Assembly (NCBI RefSeq): GCF_035917275.1
Contig: NZ_CP108508.1
Span: 1,798,001-1,862,000, forward strand
Source of the DNA: Streptomyces sp. NBC_01237
Lineage (GTDB): Bacteria > Actinomycetota > Actinomycetes > Streptomycetales > Streptomycetaceae
Direction: 5' to 3'
Length of the DNA: 64,000 nucleotides
The notes under the pieces were generated by a model. The model had not been told where the DNA came from. It made no database searches and saw only the letters and a program-made list of their open reading frames with translations. This document shows, piece after piece, positions 1-9,100 of this stretch (positions are counted from its first letter, which is position 1; each line of letters opens with the position of its first letter). Both the position numbers and the translations under genes were made by a program.

Positions 1-1020
1 GCCGTACTGCTGGAAGGCGGCCAGCATCACGGCGGCGACCGCGGTGGTGGGCAGGCCGAGGGTGAGCATCGAGACGAGCGTGCCCGCGGCGGAGGCGGAG
101 GCCGCCGCCTCCGGCCCCGCGACCCCTTCGATGGCGCCCTTGCCGAACTGTGCCCGGTGCTTGGAGAGCCGCTTCTCCGTGACGTACGAGAGGAAGGTGG
201 GGATCTCCGCGCCGCCCGCCGGGATCGCGCCGAACGGGAAGCCGATGAGGGGGCCGCGCAGCCAGGGCTTCCAGGTGCGCCCGAGGTCCGCCCGGCCGAG
301 CCAGGGGCGGCCGACGGGGATCGGCTCGCCGGTGGAGCGGCGCAGATGGGCGGCGACCCAGAGGGCTTCGCCGATGGCGAAGAGCCCGACGGCGACGATC
401 ACCACGTCGATGCCGTCGGCCAGTTGGAGCGAGCCGAAGGTGAGGCGTTGCTGGCCGGTCATCTGGTCCAGGCCCACGAGGCCGATGGTGAGACCGATCA
501 GGAGGGAGGCGAGGCCGCGGACGCGGGAGGAGCCGAGGACGGAGGTGACGGCGACGAAGGCCAGCACCATGATGGCGAAGTAGTCGGGGGCCCCGATGTC
601 GACGGCCAGGGAGGCCACCGTCGGAGCGAGGACGACCAGCAGGATCGTGCCGATCATGCCGCCCGCGAAGTGTCCGATCGCCGCGGCGGCCAGCGCCTGC
701 GCTCCGCGGCCGGACTTCGCCATCGGGTTGCCCTCGATCGCGGCGACGACGGCCGCGCTCTCGCCGGGGGTGTTGAGGAGGATCGAGGTGGTGGAGCCGC
801 CGAACATCGCGCCGTAGTAGATCCCGGCGAACATGATGAACGCGCCGGTCGGTTCGAGTCCGTAGGTGACCGGCAGCAGCAGTGCCACCGCCATGGCGGG
901 TCCGATGCCGGGGAGCACACCGATCGCCGTGCCCAGCAGGACACCGAGCGCGGCCCAGAGCAGATTGGCCGGCGTGAGCGCCGTACCGAAGCCGTCGATG
1001 AGGGAGTTGAGGGAATCCAT
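1..1020 (-). CDS. tctA: TctA, large permease subunit of a tripartite tricarboxylate transporter (3' part outside window)
   Basis: The reverse-strand frame opens with ATG at 1020 and stays open to the window edge (340 codons). The N-terminus has the TctA pattern: a hydrophobic helix, then [19 protein letters not shown], then [21 protein letters not shown], the conserved glycine-rich loops of this multi-spanning permease. In the family TctA forms the main channel for tricarboxylate or dicarboxylate uptake, with the small subunit TctB and the periplasmic or lipid-anchored binding protein TctC. It starts 3 bp after the tctB stop, so it is the last visible gene of a tctC-tctB-tctA operon. The C-terminus cannot be judged. 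The substrate is not readable from sequence; citrate is the classic one. Confidence 0.93.
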   Translation of the reverse strand, partial: MDSLNSLIDGFGTALTPANLLWAALGVLLGTAIGVLPGIGPAMAVALLLPVTYGLEPTGAFIMFAGIYYGAMFGGSTTSILLNTPGESAAVVAAIEGNPMAKSGRGAQALAAAAIGHFAGGMIGTILLVVLAPTVASLAVDIGAPDYFAIMVLAFVAVTSVLGSSRVRGLASLLIGLTIGLVGLDQMTGQQRLTFGSLQLADGIDVVIVAVGLFAIGEALWVAAHLRRSTGEPIPVGRPWLGRADLGRTWKPWLRGPLIGFPFGAIPAGGAEIPTFLSYVTEKRLSKHRAQFGKGAIEGVAGPEAAASASAAGTLVSMLTLGLPTTAVAAVMLAAFQQYG

Positions 1021-1023
1021 CGG

Positions 1024-1590
1024 TCAGAGCACCCCCATCAGCGGGCCGCCCGGAAGCGGGACCCCGAGCAGGCTGTCGAAGACGAAATAGGTGACGAGGG
1101 AGAGTCCGGCCGCGATGAGCGGGTCGCGGTCGTGGTGCCGGCTGCCGAGCGCGTAGGCGGAGCCCCAGAAGAGCAGCGCGCCGACGACCGGGAAGCCGAG
1201 CGGGTCGATCAGTACGGCACTCGCGAGGAAGACCCCGGCGAGCAGGAGCACGGTCTTCCGGTCGGCGGGCTCGGCGAGGTCGATGTCCTCGCCTCCCTCC
1301 GCCTCGCCGCGACCGCCGCGCAGGACGTCCACGGCGAGGAGTACGGCGACCACGAGCAGTCCGGTGCCGATGACGAGCGGGACGGTCCTGGGGCCGACCG
1401 GGCCGCGCTGGGTGAGGGTGACGCTCATGGTGAGGGCGTCGGTGAGGACCAGGACGCCGAGAGCGAGGAGCAGGACGCAGACGCCGAGTTCGGAGTGGTC
1501 GCGCAGCCAGGAGCCGCGCCCGGGGGCGGGGACAGGGCCGGGGACAGGGCCGGGGGCAGAGGCGGTGGGCGCCGTGTCGTCGGTGGTCAC
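1024..1590 (-). CDS. tctB: TctB, small membrane subunit of the tricarboxylate transporter
   Basis: The protein is 188 residues: a Pro/Ala-rich cytoplasmic N-tail followed by about four hydrophobic helices (for example LGVCVLLLALGVLVLTDAL and TVLLLAGVFLASAVLI), the usual size and topology of TctB. I chose the GTG at 1590 because it overlaps the tctC stop (GTGA), the standard coupling in this operon; an upstream in-frame extension lies wholly inside tctC. TctB is the poorly conserved accessory subunit, so the assignment rests on topology plus its position between TctC and TctA. Confidence 0.9.
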   Translation of the reverse strand: MTTDDTAPTASAPGPVPGPVPAPGRGSWLRDHSELGVCVLLLALGVLVLTDALTMSVTLTQRGPVGPRTVPLVIGTGLLVVAVLLAVDVLRGGRGEAEGGEDIDLAEPADRKTVLLLAGVFLASAVLIDPLGFPVVGALLFWGSAYALGSRHHDRDPLIAAGLSLVTYFVFDSLLGVPLPGGPLMGVL

Positions 1591-2570
1591 AGTCCCAGCT
1601 CCTTGAGGACCGTGGCGACGCGCCGGTCCTGGGCGTCCAGGAAGTCGCCGAAGGCGTCGCCGGTGAGGAAGGCGTCGTCCCAGCCGTTCTTCTTCATCGA
1701 GTCCTTCCACTGCTTCGAGCCGTGCAGTTTCCGGACCAGGCCGACGAGCTTGTCGCGTTCGGCGTCGGAGAGACCGGGCGGGGCGACGATGCCGCGCCAG
1801 TTGGTGAAGTCGGTGTCCAGCCCGGCCTCGCGGAGGGTGGGGGCGTCGAGTCCGGGGACCCTCCTGGGACCGGTGACGGCGAGCAGCCGCAGCTCGCCCG
1901 CCTTGATCTGGTCGAGGTATTCGCCGACCCCGGAGACGCCGAAGGCGACCTTGTCGCCGAGGATCGAGGCGAGCAGCTCGCCGCCGCCGTCGAACGGGAT
2001 GTAGTTGACCTGTTTCGGGGCGATGCCCGCGGCCTTCGCCATCAGCATCGGGGCGAGGTGGTCGGGGCCGCCGGGCGAGGACCCGCCGCCGACCGGGAGT
2101 CCGGCCGGGTCGGCCTTCCACGCGGTGAGCAGTTGGCCGATGCTCCTGTACGGAGAGTCCTTGGCGACGACGACGATGTCCTGCTCCTCCGTGAGCCGGG
2201 CGATCGGAGTCGTGTCACCCAGGGTCTTGGGGGACTTGTTGGTGTGGACCGCGCCGACCACACCGAGGCCCATGGACATCGCGAGCCTGCCGTTGCCGTG
2301 TTCGCCGACGAGCCGGGTCAGGCCGACGGTGCCGCCCGCGCCGGGGAGGTTGAACACCTCGACGTTGTGGGTGAGTCCGGCGTCCTCGGCGTTCTTGGCG
2401 GCGGTGCGCGCCGTGATGTCGTAACCGCCGCCGGGGGTGTTGGGGACCATGAGGCGCAGTCCGGGGATCTGCGTGCCGCTGTCCGAGCCGCTGCCCGTGG
2501 AGAGCAGCGGCGGCCCCACGAGCACCAGCACCGCCGCCCCGAGCAGGGCGAGTGGAGTGCGCAATCGCAC
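1587..2570 (-). CDS. tctC: TctC, extracytoplasmic tricarboxylate-binding protein
   Basis: The 327-residue protein has an N-terminal signal segment (MRLRTPLALLGAAVLVLVG) and a Bug/TctC-type binding domain. Visible motifs are LRLMVPNTPGGGYD near the mature N-terminus, LPGAGGTVG, and NYIPFDGGGE in the second lobe, which in this family line the carboxylate pocket. It delivers substrate to TctAB. I chose the GTG at 2570 over an ATG at 2603 because AAAGGCGG sits 5 bases upstream and the signal peptide then begins with its charged region. The gene diverges from a CitB-type response regulator across a repeat-containing spacer, which suggests induction by extracellular tri- or dicarboxylates. Confidence 0.93.
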   Translation of the reverse strand: MRLRTPLALLGAAVLVLVGPPLLSTGSGSDSGTQIPGLRLMVPNTPGGGYDITARTAAKNAEDAGLTHNVEVFNLPGAGGTVGLTRLVGEHGNGRLAMSMGLGVVGAVHTNKSPKTLGDTTPIARLTEEQDIVVVAKDSPYRSIGQLLTAWKADPAGLPVGGGSSPGGPDHLAPMLMAKAAGIAPKQVNYIPFDGGGELLASILGDKVAFGVSGVGEYLDQIKAGELRLLAVTGPRRVPGLDAPTLREAGLDTDFTNWRGIVAPPGLSDAERDKLVGLVRKLHGSKQWKDSMKKNGWDDAFLTGDAFGDFLDAQDRRVATVLKELGL

Positions 2571-2628
2571 GGGTTCCGCCTTTCGCCGTGAAGTGGCCCA
2601 CATGTTGCCCGCGTGTGAACGGCCTGTC

Positions 2629-2668
2629 TCCGTTCCGGAATCAACGGACGTTGTGGTCGTTGTGGTCG
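2629..2668. promoter_or_regulatory. Candidate operator region between tctC and the response regulator
   Basis: The divergent spacer holds an imperfect dyad, TCCGTT-N8-AACGGA (2629-2648), followed at once by two tandem copies of the 9-mer TTGTGGTCG (2651-2659 and 2660-2668). CitB/DcuR regulators usually bind direct repeats or weak dyads upstream of their target transporter. The position, 17 bp before the regulator start and about 60 bp before tctC, fits autoregulation plus tct control. The repeats are seen; the binding is inferred. Confidence 0.4.
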
Positions 2669-2685
2669 CGCTCTACGGTGGCCGC

Positions 2686-3384
2686 GTGACAAAGGTGCTG
2701 GTGGTGGACGACGACTTCATGGTCGCGAAGCTGCACAGCCGCTATGTGTCCGCGATGGCCGGATTTACGGTCGTCGGGGTGGCCCACAGCGGCGCCGAAG
2801 CGCTGCGCGCGGCCCGGCGGTTGCGCCCCGATCTGGTACTGCTCGACATCTATCTGCCCGATATCGACGGGATCAGCGTGCTGCGGGAGCTGCGTGCGGC
2901 GGAGGAGCGGGACGCGGACGGGCACAGTGCCGACGCCCTCTTCATCACCGCCGCCCGCGACGCGGGCGTGGTCAGGGCGGCGTTGCGGGCCGGTGCGCTG
3001 CACTATCTGATCAAGCCGTTCCACCGGTCGGCGCTGGTGGAGCAGTTGCACCATGTGGCCTCGCTGCGCAACCGGCTCGACGCCCTGGACGAGGCGCGGC
3101 AGGAGGCCCGCCAGGAGGACGTGGACCACATATTCGGCACCCGCCCGCCGGGCTCCCGCGAACTGCCCAAGGGGCTCGCGGCGCACACGGCCGATCTGGT
3201 GGAGCGCATCCTGCGGGAGCACCCCCAGGGGCTGTCCGCGTCCGAGTGCGCGCAGGCGGGGGCGCTCTCCCGGGTCAGCACCCGCCGCTACCTCGAATAC
3301 TTCGCGGAGACGGGGCGGGCCGAGGTGACGCTGCGGTACGGGGGCACGGGACGGCCCGAGCGCCGCTACCGGGCCCTGAGCTGA
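2686..3384 (+). CDS. CitB/DcuR-type two-component response regulator
   Basis: The 232-residue protein begins VTKVLVVDDDFMVAKLH, a receiver domain with the acidic pair, the phospho-acceptor Asp in LVLLDIYLPDIDG and the conserved Lys in LIKPFH. A linker leads to a C-terminal helix-turn-helix (LSASECAQAGALSRVSTRRYLEYF), the layout of the CitB/DcuR family that responds to C4/C6 carboxylates. GTG at 2686 was chosen because the receiver domain starts there. It diverges from tctCBA, its probable target. No sensor histidine kinase of the CitA/DcuS type is present on this side; it may lie beyond tctA, outside the window, or elsewhere. Confidence 0.93.
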   Translation: MTKVLVVDDDFMVAKLHSRYVSAMAGFTVVGVAHSGAEALRAARRLRPDLVLLDIYLPDIDGISVLRELRAAEERDADGHSADALFITAARDAGVVRAALRAGALHYLIKPFHRSALVEQLHHVASLRNRLDALDEARQEARQEDVDHIFGTRPPGSRELPKGLAAHTADLVERILREHPQGLSASECAQAGALSRVSTRRYLEYFAETGRAEVTLRYGGTGRPERRYRALS

Positions 3385-3409
3385 CCCGGTCGCGGCGGGC
3401 GGGGTCCAG

Positions 3410-3910
3410 GTGCCGCACGACTGGAACGGGGTGAACATGGCCGATGCGGCGGGCAGGCAACGGGAGTTGATCCCTGACGGCAAGCTGTGCAGCGCGGGCA
3501 ACGGCAGGTTAAGGGGACCCGATCTGCCGCGCGCCGACCGGCCGGCGACCGGGATGCCGGCGGGCGGCCACGCCTTCCGCTTCCGGGCCACGGCACCGCA
3601 CAGGGGTTTCTTCGCGCCCTGCCTCACCAGGGCGGGCTACGACCCGGCGAAGCCCCTGGCCCGGTCGGACCTGGCGGAGAAGCCGTTCGCCGAGGCCACC
3701 GATCCGAAGCTGGAGGGCGGTTCGTACGTCTTCCGAGGCACCGTGCCCGAGCGTTCGGGGCGGCAGGTGCTCGCCGGGACCGGGAGCACGAGCGGCGGCA
3801 GCAACGCGTACCTGGTGATGGGCGGGACCACCGCGCTCGCCGTCGGCGCGGCCGTGCTGTTCGCCTCGGTGCGCCGCCGGGGCGTGTCCGCCGCCCGGCA
3901 CCGCCGCTGA
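3410..3910 (+). pseudogene. Truncated AA10-type lytic polysaccharide monooxygenase remnant with C-terminal membrane anchor
   Basis: The open frame gives about 166 residues that match the second half of an actinobacterial chitin/cellulose-active copper monooxygenase: DWNGVN, then RQRELIPDGKLCSAGN, then FRFRATAPHRG (which carries the second copper-ligand His) and LTRAGYDPAKPL. The first half, including the signal peptide and the mature N-terminal His that forms the copper brace, is absent. The homologous sequence begins directly after the regulator stop at 3384. The usual tail with the aromatic and cysteine-containing end is also replaced by a Gly/Ser linker and a transmembrane helix (YLVMGGTTALAVGAAVLFA) ending in arginines. 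I infer a decayed gene. A product from the GTG at 3410 would have no signal peptide and no copper site. Confidence 0.75.
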
Positions 3911-3963
3911 CGGACAGACCCAGCCTGCCCTCCGCCGTTCCGCCCCTTCCGCCCCTTCCGCTG

Positions 3964-4004
3964 CCGAGGGACCGCTGCCGCCCCACCGGGCAGCGGTCCC
4001 TCGG
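3964..4004. terminator. Bidirectional hairpin terminator
   Basis: A perfect 16-bp stem (3964-3979 with 3989-4004, left arm CCGAGGGACCGCTGCC) with a 9-base loop lies between the monooxygenase remnant and the convergent lipase gene. Such GC-rich stems without a long T tract are the normal intrinsic terminator form in Streptomyces. Confidence 0.8.
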
Positions 4005-4029
4005 TGTGATGACCGGTGCGGCCTCCGGG

Positions 4030-4938
4030 TCAGCCGACCACCGAGGCGCAGGTCGTCGGGGTGGCGCGCGCCGGGTCGAGGGCGTTCGCGACCTCGTGGA
4101 AGGCGATCCGGTCGATGGTCCCGATCGCCACGTGCTCGGACAGGTCGACCGGGCACAGGTCCTGGAGCAGGACGTTGCGTACGTTCGGGCCGTCGAGGTA
4201 CTGCGTGCGGTACGGGGTGACGACCTCGTCGTACCTGGTCGCGATGACGGTGTAGCGGACGCCCGGCACGGTGTCCCCGCCCGCGTTGAGCTTGGTGATG
4301 AACGGCGAGCCCGCGATCTGGTCGGCGAGGCCGGGGGTCTTCGCGGTGAGCAGGTCCTCGGCGCCGGGGAAGTACGGCAGCAGCTTGGTCAGCCCCAGGA
4401 GCGTGGTGCCGTGGTTGTCGGGGGCGATCCCGATGAGGGCGTTCACCTTGCCGGCGCCGCCGAGGAACTTCAGGTAGTAGTTCGGCATCATGCCGCCCTG
4501 CGAGTGGCCGACCAGGTCGGCCTTGGGCGCTCCGGTGGCGGCGAGCACCTTGTCGACGAACGTGTCGAGCTGTCCGGCGGACTTGTCGATGGGGCCGAGT
4601 CCGTTGAAGAACGGCACGCCGGGGAGCTGGCCGTAGTCGAGCGAGTAGACGCAGTAGCCCCGGTTGACGAGGTAGGGGGCGAGGACGAGCCAGTTGTCGA
4701 TCGAGTTCCCGAAGGTTCCGTGGACCAGGACGACCGGACGGGGGTGGGCGGCGGAGGGCTTGCAGGAGTAGTCGTTCCAGCCACGGGAGGTGGCGGCCTC
4801 CGCGGCGACCGTGGAGGCGGCGGGGGTGGCCGCGGCGGCGGTCGCCGTGGGGGTGGCGAGGGCCGCGACGGCGAGGAGCAGTGCGGCGAGTGTCCTGCGC
4901 GCACGAGGGGTGCGCGACGCACGTGTCCGGGGCAGCAT
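4030..4938 (-). CDS. Secreted triacylglycerol lipase/esterase (alpha/beta hydrolase)
   Basis: The 302-residue protein has an Arg-rich start and a long hydrophobic signal segment (TLAALLLAVAALATPTATAAAA), then the hydrolase fold. It carries the oxyanion-region motif VVLVHGTFGN near residue 70, the nucleophile elbow GHSQGG near residue 145, an acid region around YDEVVTPY and a late His (EHVAIGTIDRIAF). These are the marks of the extracellular lipases common in streptomycetes. It lies downstream of imuB in the same direction but 207 bp away, with its own upstream palindromes (5054-5095), so it is probably its own transcription unit. The substrate is inferred from family only. Confidence 0.9.
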   Translation of the reverse strand: MLPRTRASRTPRARRTLAALLLAVAALATPTATAAAATPAASTVAAEAATSRGWNDYSCKPSAAHPRPVVLVHGTFGNSIDNWLVLAPYLVNRGYCVYSLDYGQLPGVPFFNGLGPIDKSAGQLDTFVDKVLAATGAPKADLVGHSQGGMMPNYYLKFLGGAGKVNALIGIAPDNHGTTLLGLTKLLPYFPGAEDLLTAKTPGLADQIAGSPFITKLNAGGDTVPGVRYTVIATRYDEVVTPYRTQYLDGPNVRNVLLQDLCPVDLSEHVAIGTIDRIAFHEVANALDPARATPTTCASVVG

Positions 4939-5053
4939 CGTGTGGTCTCCTTGCGGCTCGAGGGAGTGGGGATGTCGGTGCGCCCTGCGGCCCGGACCAC
5001 AAGTCTTCTGTCGCTCTTCCTTCGGTCTCTCTTTTTTTCGTGCTCATGCCAAA

Positions 5054-5067
5054 TTACGCACGAGTAA
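5054..5067. promoter_or_regulatory. Candidate TetR-type operator 1 upstream of the lipase
   Basis: TTACGCACGAGTAA, a TTAC-N6-GTAA dyad. It lies 116 bp upstream of the lipase start codon and 28 bp, start to start, from a second copy of the same pattern. The form resembles operators bound by TetR-family regulators of lipid metabolism. The sequence is seen; the regulator is inferred. Confidence 0.5.
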
Positions 5068-5081
5068 GGTCGAGAGGGAAG

Positions 5082-5095
5082 TTACGCGTCGGTAA
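5082..5095. promoter_or_regulatory. Candidate TetR-type operator 2 upstream of the lipase
   Basis: TTACGCGTCGGTAA, a second TTAC-N6-GTAA dyad sharing the first six and last four bases of operator 1. The offset of 28 bp is close to three helical turns apart, so two dimers could sit nearly on the same DNA face. Confidence 0.5.
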
Positions 5096-5145
5096 AAACT
5101 GCTGCCGCACCACCGCGGGCCGCACCGGGCGGACATCACGGCACG

Positions 5146-6144
5146 TCAGGCGGCGAGCCGCCCCGGCTTCACCGCCTGCGGCCCGAACTTCGCCCGCAGC
5201 CGGTCCGACACCTCCTCGATCCGGCGCGCCCGCTCGTCCGCCGGATCGAGGCTGAGCTGACAGGACGCCCTTTCCGCGTCGCCGAGCCCCTCGGCCCGCA
5301 GCGCGATCCCCCGGACCCGGGCCCGTTGCAGGCCGAGCGAGTCCTGGATCCGGTACGCGAGCGCGGTGAGCGCCGCCGAGTGGGCGGTGGGCTCCCGGAG
5401 CGTACGGCTGCGGGTCAGCGTCGCGTAGCCGGTCCGGTCGGCGTACCGCACGGAGACCGCGAGCGCACGGCACACCTGCCCCTCGGCGCGCAGCCGGGCG
5501 CCGAGCTCCTCGGTGAGCGAGAGGAGCGCGCGGCGGTGCCGTTCCCGGTCCAGTTCGTCGTGCGGGAAGGAACGTTCGGCGGCGATGGACCGGGCGGCGG
5601 CGTTCGGCAGGACCCGGGTGCGGTCGATGCCGTTCGCCCGCTCCCACAGCTCACGGCCGGTCCGCACCCCGGTGATCCGCTGCAGGGTGGCGAGCGGCGC
5701 CGCGGCGATCCGGCCGACGGAGTCGAGCCCGTATCCGCACAGGGTGCGTGCCGTCGCCGCCCCGACCCCCTCCAGCGCGGCGGCCGGCAGGGGCGCGAGG
5801 AACGCGGCCTCCTGGCCGCCGGGCACCACGAAGGTCGCGCCGGGCGCCGCCCGCCGCGCCGCCATCCGGGCCGGCATGGGGGTGCGGGCCGCCCCGATCG
5901 CGCATTCCACGCCGTGCAGGGCGAGCGCCCGGACCCGGATCACCGCGGCCAGGCCCGCCGCGTCCTGCCCGAAGTAGCGCAGCGCGCCGCTCACATCGGC
6001 GAGCGCCCCGTCGGGCGGTGCGGCCTCGACGACCGGGGTGAACGCGCCGAGGAGGGCGAGCATCCCCTCGTAACCGGCGCTGTCCACCGGCCCGCCGCCG
6101 ATCCGGCGAAAGCGCAGGCACAGAACCGTCTCCCGGTCACTCAT
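5146..6144 (-). CDS. imuB: ImuB-type catalytically incomplete Y-family polymerase homologue
   Basis: This 332-residue protein is read from the ATG at 6144, which overlaps the dnaE2 stop (ATGA). It resembles Y-family polymerases: a fingers/palm-like region with DVSGALRYFG where active enzymes have an SxDE motif, a helix-hairpin-helix stretch (LEGVGAATARTLCGYGLDSVGRIA), and a little-finger-like C-terminus. The first metal-binding Asp normally found near the N-terminus is missing (VLCLRFRRIGGG), and so is the SxDE pair. In mycobacteria ImuB is likewise inactive and acts as the hub joining DnaE2 to the beta clamp. No imuA' gene is visible next to it. I expect an adaptor role in damage-induced mutagenesis. 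Confidence 0.85.
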   Translation of the reverse strand: MSDRETVLCLRFRRIGGGPVDSAGYEGMLALLGAFTPVVEAAPPDGALADVSGALRYFGQDAAGLAAVIRVRALALHGVECAIGAARTPMPARMAARRAAPGATFVVPGGQEAAFLAPLPAAALEGVGAATARTLCGYGLDSVGRIAAAPLATLQRITGVRTGRELWERANGIDRTRVLPNAAARSIAAERSFPHDELDRERHRRALLSLTEELGARLRAEGQVCRALAVSVRYADRTGYATLTRSRTLREPTAHSAALTALAYRIQDSLGLQRARVRGIALRAEGLGDAERASCQLSLDPADERARRIEEVSDRLRAKFGPQAVKPGRLAA

Positions 6145-9100
6145 CCCGCGCTCCCGGGGCTCCGGTGCCACAACTTCCTTCCGGTGGGGGCCCCTTCGCC
6201 GGGCGGCTGGAGGTCGGACCAGGGATTCATCTCGTAGCCGGTGGACAGCTGGATACGCCGGCCGCCGGCGCCCCCGGGGGCCGCCTCCTCCGAAGCGGTG
6301 TCCTCGTCCGGCACCTCCGCCAGCCGGGCCGCGACCGCGTCGAGTCCGCCGGTGCGGCGCAGCTCCGCCAGTTCCGCCAGGTTCCAGGCCGCGGCACCGA
6401 CCACGCTCAGGCTCCGCGGGCCACGCCGTTGCACCACACCGCGCACCAGCAGCAGCCAGGAGTGGAAGACCGTGTGCGCGCAGGCCGCGTGGCTGTCGTC
6501 GAAGAAGGCCAGGTCCACCAGGCCGGTGCCGTCGTCCAGGGTGGTGAAGATGACCCGGCGCCCGGAGCGGACCGGCGGGGTCTGGGTGGCCGCCTTGGCG
6601 CCCGCGACCAGCACCGTCTCCCCGTGCCGTGCCTCCCGCAGCCGCTTGGCGGAGACCGCGCCCAGCTCCTCCAGGAAGGCATGGTGGTCCCCCATCAGAT
6701 GGCGCGAGACATCCATGCTCAGCACACCGAGCTCGGCGCTGAGCCGCTCCGCGTCATTGAGGTCCGGCAGACCGATGGAGCCGGACTTCCGGCCCTCCCC
6801 CAGCGGGAGCTGGGCCCCGTGGGTGCCCGGTCCGGCGCTCCGCCGGGCGCGGTGGAGTTCGGAGAGGTGCAGCAGCAGATCGCGGCGGTTGGCGCCGAAG
6901 GCGTCCAACGCGCCCACCTGGGCAAGCCGTTCGGCCACCGGCCGGCCCGGCCGGGCACGCTGCCAGAAGTCCAGCAGCGAGGTGTACGGCTGCCCGGCCT
7001 CGATCCGGGCGACCTCCGCCTCGCTGATGCCGTGGACGTCCGGGAGCGCCAGCCGCAGCCCCCACTTCCCGGCACCACCCTCCTCACCGGACACCAGTTC
7101 GATTCGGTGAGCGGCAGCCGACCGGTTGACGTCCAGCGGCAGTACCGGCACTCCGCGCCGCCGCGCGTCCGCGAGCAGCAGCCGCTTCGGATACATCCCC
7201 GGGTCGTGGGTGAGCAGCCCGGCGTAGAAGGCCGCCGGATGGTGCGCCTTGAGCCAGGCCGACTGGTACGTCGGTACGGCGAAGGCGACCGCGTGCGCCT
7301 TGCAGAAGCCGTAACTGCCGAACGCCTCGATGATCTCCCAGGTACGGGCGATCACCTCGACGCCGTACCCCTTCGCCGCCGCCTGCCGCGCGAACCAGAT
7401 CCTGATCCGGCCCTGCGACTCGGGGTCGGAGAGCCCGCGCCGCACCCGGTCGGCCTCGCCCCGGCCGCAGCCGGTCATGATGTCGACCATCTCGATGATC
7501 TGTTCGTGGAAGACGACCACCCCGTAGGTGTCCCGCAGCGGCCCTTCCAGGTCGGGATGCGGGTAGCGGACGGGCGCCCTGCCGTGCCGGGCCTCGATGA
7601 ACGGCCGCACCATGTCGGCGGCGACCGGTCCGGGCCGGAACAGCGAGATGTCGACGACCAGGTCGTGGAAGGTGGCGGGCTGGAGCCTGCCGACCAGATC
7701 GCGCTGGCCCGGCGATTCGATCTGGAAGCAGCCCAGCGTCTCGGCGGTCCTGATCAGCCGGTACGTCTCCGGGTCGCCGGGCGGTACGGCATCGAGGTCC
7801 ACCTCCTCCCCCGAGGCCCGCTTCACCTCCGTGACCGCGTGCGCCATCGCCGACTGCATCCGTACGCCCAGCACATCGAGCTTGAGCAGCCCGAGGTGCT
7901 CCACGTCCTCCTTGTCGAACTGCGCCATCGGGAAGCCCTCGCCGCTGGTGGGCATGACCGGGGTACGGCTCAGCAGCGTGGCGTCCGAGAGCAGCACCCC
8001 GCACGGGTGCATGGCGATGCCGCGGGGCAGCGCGTCCAGCGCCTCCACCAGTTCCCAGAGCCGGCCGTACCTCTCCTTGTGCCGGGCCACCTCCTTCAGT
8101 TCGGGCAGTTCCTCCATGGCGGCGCGGGCGTCGCGGGCCCGGATGTGCGGGAACGCCTTGGCGAGCCGGTCGGTCTCGGCCGGGTCCATGGAGAGCGCGG
8201 CCCCGACGTCCCGGATCGCGTGGCGCACCCGGTAGGTCTCGGGCATGGCGACGGTGGCGACCCGCTCGGCACCGAAGCGCCCGATGATCCTGCGGTAGAC
8301 GTCCAGGCGGCGGGCCGACTCGACGTCGATGTCGATGTCGGGCAGCACGAAGCGCCGCTTGGACAGGAAGCGCTCCATCAGCAGCCCGTGCTCGACCGGG
8401 TCGGCGTGCGCGATCCCGAGGAGATGGTTGACCAGGGAGCCCGCCCCGGAGCCACGGGCGGCGACCCGGACCCCCATGTCCCGTACGTCGTCGACGACTT
8501 GGGCGACCGTGAGGAAGTACGAGGCGAAGCCGTGGTGGGCGATGATGTCCAGTTCGTGATGCATCCGCTCCCAGTGGTCGCGCCTGCGGTCGTACCCGCG
8601 CAGCACCATGCCCGCGGCGGCCCGGGAGGCCAGCACCCGCTGGGCGGTGCGCCGCCCGGCTCCGACGAGACGCGGTTCGGGGAAGTGGACGGCGCCGAGA
8701 CCGAGGTCGTCCTCGGGGTCGACGAGACAGGCGTCGGCGGTGCGCCGGGTCTCCGCCAGCAGTCGCGCCCCGGCGTCGGGGCCGAGACCGGCGGCGGCGG
8801 TGATCCGCCCGGCGGTCTCCGCCATCGCGCGGGCGTCCTTGAGCCAGCGCTCACCACTGTCGAGGGGCGAGCGGCGCGGGTCGACGGGAACGAGCCTGCG
8901 GGCCGAGTCGAGCACATCGGCGACCGGGCCCTGCTCGCGGTCGGCGTACCGGACGGCGTTGGTCAGCACGGCCCGCACCCCTTGTTCGGCGGCGAAGCCG
9001 ACGGTACGGGCGGCGAGCCGCAGCGATCCGGGTCCGGTGCCCTCGCGTCCGTGGTGGACGGCTTCGAGGCGCAGGTCGTCGCCGTACATCTCCCGCCAGG

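Noticed and set aside
157..2004. 615-codon forward ORF opposite the tct genes
   Set aside because: Its product is Glu/Gly/Arg-rich low complexity, as expected for an antisense reading of high-GC genes; tctA/B/C explain the region.
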